Assembly (NCBI GenBank): GCA_937958185.1
Contig: CALFFN010000008.1
Location: 1-17,240 of the forward strand
DNA from: an uncultured Neglectibacter sp.
Lineage (GTDB): Bacteria > Bacillota > Clostridia > Oscillospirales > Acutalibacteraceae
Length of the DNA stretch: 17,240 nt
Direction of reading: 5' to 3'
Within the stretch, counting starts at the first letter, position 1. Every line of letters begins with the position of its first letter. The notes beneath the pieces were generated by a model that searched no databases, was not told where the DNA came from, and saw only the letters and a program-made list of their open reading frames with translations. The position numbers and the translations under genes were made by a program. Shown piece by piece: positions 13,461 to 17,240 of the stretch.

Positions 13461-15500
13461 GTGGCGACACTCTTTGAAAAAGACATCAAGACCCTGCGGG
13501 GCGTGGGCGAAAAGCGGGCGGTTCTGTTCCGCAGGCTGGGCGCGCCCACTGTGGGCGACCTGCTCCGGCTGTATCCCCGCGCCTATGAGGATTGGAGCTG
13601 TCCCGTCTCCATTGCGGACACCACCCTGAATGAGATCGCCGTGGTCAGAGCCACCGTGGTGAAGACTCCCACCGAGCACCGCGTCAAGGGCGGCAAGCTG
13701 CTGTACAAGGTCCTCGTATCCGATGGGCTTTCCGACATGGGGCTGACCTTTTTCAACAACCGCTACATTCCCAACCTGCTGAAAGCCGGAGAGGAATACA
13801 TCTTCCGGGGAAAGGTCACCGGCACCCTGCTGCGCCGGGAAATGACCGCGCCGGAATTTCTGCCGGAAGCAAAGAACCCCGCCATCGTCCCCATTTATCC
13901 CGCCACCCAGGGCTTGACCTCCCGTATGATTTCCAACGCCGTGCAGGAAGCACTGAAGCTGCTGCCGGAAACGGTCAACGACCCCCTTCCCCCGGAGCTG
14001 CGGGAAAAATACCAGCTCTGCCATTTGGGTTATGCGCTGGAGCACATTCATTTCCCCCAGTCGGAGGAAAAGCTTGCCACCGCCCGGTACCGGCTGATTT
14101 TTGAAGAATTTCTGGTATTGCAGCTTGGGCTTATGGGCATTAAGCAGGGAAGAAAGTCTGAAAACCTCCACCCCATTCCCAACCGCTTCCCGGAGGGGTT
14201 CACCGCCCTGCTGCCCTTCGCCCTCACCGGCGCCCAGCGGCGCACCATCACGGAGGCAGTTGCCGATATGGCAGGGGCTTCTCCCATGAACCGGCTGGTG
14301 CAGGGAGACGTGGGCAGCGGCAAAACAGCGGTAGCAGCCGCCTTGTGCTGGGCGGTGATCCAAGCTGGTATGCAGGCGGCGCTGATGGCCCCCACGGAGA
14401 TTTTGGCAGCCCAGCATTTTTCCTCCCTTTCCTCCCTCCTTGCCCCCGCAGGGGTCCGGTGCGCCCTGCTCACAGGCTCCGTGAAAGCTGCGGAAAAAAA
14501 GCGGCTGTTCGCGGCGTTGGAAGCGGGAGAGATCGACCTTGTCATCGGCACCCACGCGTTGATCGGAGATAAAGTTCAGTTCCGCGATCTGGGGCTGGTG
14601 GTCACCGATGAACAGCACCGCTTCGGGGTGAACCAGCGCTCGGCTCTGGCAAAAAAAGGCGCTTCCCCCCATCTGCTGGTGATGAGCGCCACCCCCATTC
14701 CCCGGACGCTGGCGCTGATGATGTACGGCGACCTTGACATCTCCGTGCTGGACGAGCTGCCCCCCGGGCGGCAGAAAATAAACACCTACCTCATCGACCC
14801 GCCCAAGCGCCAGCGGGCGTTTGGCTTTATCAAAAAACATCTGGACGAGGGCAGGCAGGGGTACCTGATCTGCCCCCTGATCGACGAGGACGAAACCGGC
14901 ATGATGAGCGTGACCCAGTACGCCGAGCTGGTGCGCCGGGCTTTCCCGGGCTATACGGTGGGAGCGCTTCACGGCAAAATGAAGGCGGCGGAAAAGGAAC
15001 AGGTCATGGAAGCCTTTTCCCGGGGAGAGACCCAGCTTCTCGTTTCCACCACCGTGGTGGAGGTGGGCGTGGATGTGCCCAACGCCGTCATCATGCTCAT
15101 TGAAAATGCCGAACGGTATGGGCTTTCCCAGCTTCACCAGCTCCGGGGGCGCATTGGCAGAGGGACTTATCAATCCTCCTGCATTCTGGTGACCGACATC
15201 AAAAATGAAGATTCCCTGAAACGCCTTGCGCTGTTCCGGGACACCTCCGACGGCTTCCAGATCGCGGAAGCCGACTTGAAGCTGCGGGGACCCGGCGACT
15301 TTTTCGGGCAGCGGCAGCACGGCTTGCCCCAACTGAAAATTGCCGATCTGTCCACGGATATGCGGGTGCTGCACCAGGCGCAGCAGTGCGCCAAGGCTCT
15401 TTTTTCCAGCCCCATGCTGGAAACCGACCTGTACCGCGGCTTGCGCAGCGAGGTGCGCCGCCTGTTTGCCAAATCAGGCGGCGAGGACGTGGTCCTCTGA
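13461..15500 (+). CDS. recG: ATP-dependent DNA helicase RecG
   Basis: This superfamily 2 branch-migration helicase regresses stalled forks and processes Holliday junctions. The 679-aa length is normal. The N-terminal wedge/OB part starts TLRGVGEKRA. Walker A is GDVGSGKTAV (about 281–290) and the DEQH box with RFG starts at 383. Further motifs are SATPIPRTLALMMYGDLD, LVSTTVVEVGVDVPNA and QLHQLRGRIGRG. The C-terminal RecG motif is GDFFGQRQHGLP. The GTG start at 13461 follows GGAAGGAGG by 8 nt and is preferred to the in-frame TTG at 13431, which lacks a ribosome site. It may be expressed by readthrough from fakA across the palindromic element, since no separate promoter was seen. Confidence 0.97.
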   Translation: MATLFEKDIKTLRGVGEKRAVLFRRLGAPTVGDLLRLYPRAYEDWSCPVSIADTTLNEIAVVRATVVKTPTEHRVKGGKLLYKVLVSDGLSDMGLTFFNNRYIPNLLKAGEEYIFRGKVTGTLLRREMTAPEFLPEAKNPAIVPIYPATQGLTSRMISNAVQEALKLLPETVNDPLPPELREKYQLCHLGYALEHIHFPQSEEKLATARYRLIFEEFLVLQLGLMGIKQGRKSENLHPIPNRFPEGFTALLPFALTGAQRRTITEAVADMAGASPMNRLVQGDVGSGKTAVAAALCWAVIQAGMQAALMAPTEILAAQHFSSLSSLLAPAGVRCALLTGSVKAAEKKRLFAALEAGEIDLVIGTHALIGDKVQFRDLGLVVTDEQHRFGVNQRSALAKKGASPHLLVMSATPIPRTLALMMYGDLDISVLDELPPGRQKINTYLIDPPKRQRAFGFIKKHLDEGRQGYLICPLIDEDETGMMSVTQYAELVRRAFPGYTVGALHGKMKAAEKEQVMEAFSRGETQLLVSTTVVEVGVDVPNAVIMLIENAERYGLSQLHQLRGRIGRGTYQSSCILVTDIKNEDSLKRLALFRDTSDGFQIAEADLKLRGPGDFFGQRQHGLPQLKIADLSTDMRVLHQAQQCAKALFSSPMLETDLYRGLRSEVRRLFAKSGGEDVVL

Positions 15501-15537
15501 AGCAGCGCCCTGCTTTTGCTGGTTTTGTAAAATGAAT

Positions 15538-15575
15538 AAAAAAAACGGCGGACCTGAGAAAAATCGAGTCCGCCG
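15538..15575 (-). terminator. Terminator of the pfkB gene, probably shared with recG
   Basis: The stem CGGCGGAC (15546–15553) with GTCCGCCG (15568–15575) is followed on the minus strand by eight T (15545–15538). On the plus strand it is followed by ATTTCTATTTC, so it may also end recG transcription. It lies between the two convergent genes. Confidence 0.85.
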
Positions 15576-15586
15576 ATTTCTATTTC

Positions 15587-15616
15587 ATTCTTACAGTTTC
15601 AATTCTTACAGTTTCA
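15587..15616. repeat. Exact 15-bp tandem duplication across the pfkB stop codon
   Basis: ATTCTTACAGTTTCA occurs twice without a gap (15587–15601 and 15602–15616). The second copy includes the TAA stop and the last codons of the kinase gene; the first copy is the duplicated untranslated part. Confidence 0.9.
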
Positions 15617-16577
15617 ACAGCGGCACCTCTGCCCTGCACCGCTCGATCTCCTCCGTTCGGGGCAGGGCGGGGATCGCGCCGGTCTTTGTGGCGCACACCG
15701 CTCCGGCGGCATTGGCAAAGTCAACAAATTCCGAAAGCTCCTGCTCCGCCAGCTCTGCCGGACGCTTGCCGGATCGGACGATTTTCGCCAGAAGCGCGCC
15801 GAAGAAGCTGTCGCCGGAGCCTGTGGTGTCCCGCACAGCGGTGTCATAGGTGGGCTTCCGCAGGGAAAGCTTTTCCGTAAACACTGCGCAGCCCGCCGCG
15901 CCCAGCGTCACCGCCGCCAGGCTGACCCCCTGCGCCAGCAGCTGATCCGCCCCGGCGGCAAGATCGGTCTCCCCGGTCAGCAGGGCAAGCTCCTCCTCGG
16001 ACACTTTCATGATGTCCGCCTTTGAGACCAGGCTCTTCATGCGGGCGACGCCCTCTTCCTGATCTTTCCACAGGGGCGGTCGCCAGTTGGGGTCATAGGC
16101 TGTGATCTTTCCCCGCTGCCTTGCATAGTCCACCAGGCGCTCCACCGCTGACCGGGAAGGCTCCGCCGTCAGCAACAGGGAACCAAAGCACAGCAGCCTG
16201 CAACCGTCGATCAGGGACAGATCTATGTCCTCAAAGGAAAGCCGGGTATCCGCGCCGGGGTTCCGATAAAAGCTGAAGTCCCGGTCGCCCCGGTCGTTCA
16301 GCTGCACAAAGGCGAGGGTGGTGGCGTGCTCCGCGTCCTGAGACAGCCCCGCCGTGTCCACGCCACAGGTTTTCAGCGTTTCCGCCAGAAAATCGCCGAA
16401 CATATCCCTGCCCACTCTGCCCAGAAAGCCCGCGCTGACCCCAGCCCGCACCGCCTGCACCGCCACGTTGGCAGGCGCGCCGCCGGGGTTCCGGGCAAAC
16501 AGCAGCCGCCCGTCCTCCGTGGCGCCTGTAGGGGTAAAGTCGATCAAAAGCTCGCCCATAGATAGAAGCTCTGCCAT
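15606..16577 (-). CDS. PfkB-family carbohydrate kinase, probable fructokinase
   Basis: This 323-aa ribokinase-fold cytoplasmic sugar kinase has the N-terminal sugar-binding motif NPGGAPANVAVQAVRAG (about 29–45). The C-terminal PfkB signature DTTGSGDSFFGALL holds the catalytic Asp and anion hole. The start MAELLSMGELLIDFTP, the TAYDPNWRPPLW segment and MKVSEEELALLTG are typical of bacterial fructokinases (ScrK-like), which make fructose-6-phosphate. 2-dehydro-3-deoxygluconokinase or another PfkB substrate cannot be excluded. ATG 16577 follows GGGAGGAA. It has its own promoter and terminator, with no sugar transporter nearby, so it appears monocistronic. Confidence 0.9.
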   Translation of the reverse strand: MAELLSMGELLIDFTPTGATEDGRLLFARNPGGAPANVAVQAVRAGVSAGFLGRVGRDMFGDFLAETLKTCGVDTAGLSQDAEHATTLAFVQLNDRGDRDFSFYRNPGADTRLSFEDIDLSLIDGCRLLCFGSLLLTAEPSRSAVERLVDYARQRGKITAYDPNWRPPLWKDQEEGVARMKSLVSKADIMKVSEEELALLTGETDLAAGADQLLAQGVSLAAVTLGAAGCAVFTEKLSLRKPTYDTAVRDTTGSGDSFFGALLAKIVRSGKRPAELAEQELSEFVDFANAAGAVCATKTGAIPALPRTEEIERCRAEVPLLKL

Positions 16578-16689
16578 GTTAAAATTCCTCCCGCTGATTC
16601 AAGCTTTTTATGATAGGCGCAAAATGCGCCAACTACTTGGAGAAGCGCCCTGTGCTTCAGGGGTTCTCCGTGAAGATCGCTTTGCAATC

Positions 16690-16719
16690 ATTATACCTCC
16701 ATTCCGCAGGTTTTGGCAA
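16690..16719 (-). promoter_or_regulatory. Sigma-A promoter of the PfkB kinase gene
   Basis: On the minus strand TTGCCA (16719–16714) and a perfect TATAAT (16695–16690) are separated by 18 bp. The roughly 105-nt leader contains a GGCGCA/TGCGCC hairpin (16616–16630) and a GGAGAA…TTCTCC stem upstream of it. No known regulator site was recognised. Confidence 0.75.
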
Positions 16720-16839
16720 TGGAAAAACGCAATAAAAACCCGCGGTTCGAGACGCCCACCATCAGGGCGCACCGTGCCTTTCTCTCATTACAAACGCAAG
16801 CGCAAAAGAAAAGTCACGCACCGCAAGGCACGCTGCTGT

Positions 16840-16886
16840 GGTTCTGCTACAAAAAAGATGTCCTTTGCCCTTACCCGAAAAAACTT
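16840..16886. repeat. 47-nt direct repeat, first copy
   Basis: It matches 17194–17240 at 41 of 47 positions, 354 bp away, including an uninterrupted TTTGCCCTTACCCG core. The second copy runs to the window end, so the full repeat length is unknown. Confidence 0.75.
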
Positions 16887-17035
16887 GGTAGTAAACAGGT
16901 TTCCGTTAAAAGCCCAGCCCGCGTTTACAAGGGCTTAGGCAACGTGAGCGAGGCTTTTTTCGGAGAGGAGCCGCAGACGAGCACGACAGGCGACATTTCT
17001 GCATAGAAAATCACCGCAAGAGTAAATTTTGCGAA

Positions 17036-17173
17036 AAAGAAGCCTTTCTTCAGGAAAGGCTTCTTTCAGGAAAGTCCGCTTTGCGGACTTTTTGCGACGC
17101 TGGTCCGGGTGCAGAAAGTCCCCTCGCTCTGCTCGGAGACTTTCGCGGAGTTTCAAGCCTTGTTTGAAACTCC
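17036..17173. repeat. Cluster of four hairpins
   Basis: Four stems lie within 138 bp. AAAGAAGCCTTTC (17036–17048) pairs with GAAAGGCTTCTTT (17054–17066). AAAGTCCGC (17071–17079) pairs with GCGGACTTT (17083–17091). GAAAGTC (17114–17120) pairs with GACTTTC (17138–17144). GGAGTTTCAA (17147–17156) pairs with TTGAAACTCC (17164–17173). The first two are followed by T-runs and resemble terminators. The cluster lies between the two 47-nt repeats. Confidence 0.75.
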
Positions 17174-17193
17174 TACGTGTTACCGTATAAAAG

Positions 17194-17240
17194 GGTTCTA
17201 CCATAAAAATGATATCTTTTGCCCTTACCCGAAAAAACTT
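17194..17240. repeat. 47-nt direct repeat, second copy (cut by window end)
   Basis: Counterpart of 16840–16886. Most of the differences are transitions, and the last 17 bases are identical. Confidence 0.75.

Larger units (their letters stand above)
16720..17240. other. Gene-free region at the right edge
   Basis: No frame here has a ribosome binding site, a recognisable family or a plausible composition. The region contains an 8-bp inverted repeat (CGTGCCTT 16773–16780 with AAGGCACG 16825–16832), a 47-nt direct repeat pair and a cluster of four hairpins. A promoter-like TTGAAA–16 bp–TATAAA (17164–17191, plus strand) is present, but its -35 box lies inside a hairpin arm. Confidence 0.6.

Noticed and set aside
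13380..15374. 664-codon minus-strand open frame
   Set aside because: It is antisense to recG, of shadow-like composition, and without a ribosome site.
16713..17006. 97-codon plus-strand frame
   Set aside because: It overlaps the -35 region of the pfkB promoter, lacks a ribosome site and runs into a repeat region. A decayed gene cannot be fully excluded.
16935..17204. 89-codon minus-strand frame
   Set aside because: It spans all four hairpins, and its Arg/Lys-rich content follows from the inverted repeats.

Overview
The window looks like a chromosomal stretch of a fairly GC-rich Clostridia species, most likely of the Oscillospiraceae/Ruminococcaceae group. This is inferred from Firmicutes-type AGAAAGGAG ribosome binding sites, a T-box in front of thrS, the RNase Y–YmdB and FakA–RecG neighbourhoods, and protein sequences typical of gut Clostridia. 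No phage, plasmid, CRISPR or defence genes were seen. Ten protein genes are supported.

Layout. (1) Positions 1–5052 hold a resistance-like module. A minus-strand operon runs MarR regulator, then the two halves of a heterodimeric ABC exporter, and ends in a strong terminator. It is driven by a perfect consensus promoter, followed at once by four direct 15-bp repeats that look like an operator array. A Qnr-like pentapeptide-repeat protein is transcribed divergently from the same short intergenic region. (2) Positions 5053–7733 hold thrS on the minus strand, under a complete T-box leader with an ACC (Thr) specifier. (3) Positions 7819–11275 hold rny (RNase Y), a small P-loop kinase-like gene preceded by three back-to-back hairpins, and a YmdB-type phosphodiesterase with every metal-site residue present. 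(4) Positions 11333–15500 hold a fatty acid kinase FakA-like gene (DAK/DegV type) behind a structured leader, then recG. A small palindromic MITE-like element sits between them. (5) Positions 15538–16719 hold a single fructokinase-like PfkB gene on the minus strand. (6) Positions 16720–17240 have no convincing gene but contain a hairpin cluster and a 47-nt repeat pair.

The core genes are housekeeping: tRNA charging, mRNA decay, phospholipid precursor supply, recombination repair and sugar kinase. The most interesting material is regulatory or intergenic. It comprises the operator-like repeat array, two copies of one dispersed element behind both minus-strand operons, the triple hairpin, the fakA leader, the MITE-like element and the hairpin cluster at the right edge. 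I did not find a clearly new multi-gene system. The closest candidate is the divergent MarR/ABC exporter/pentapeptide module.
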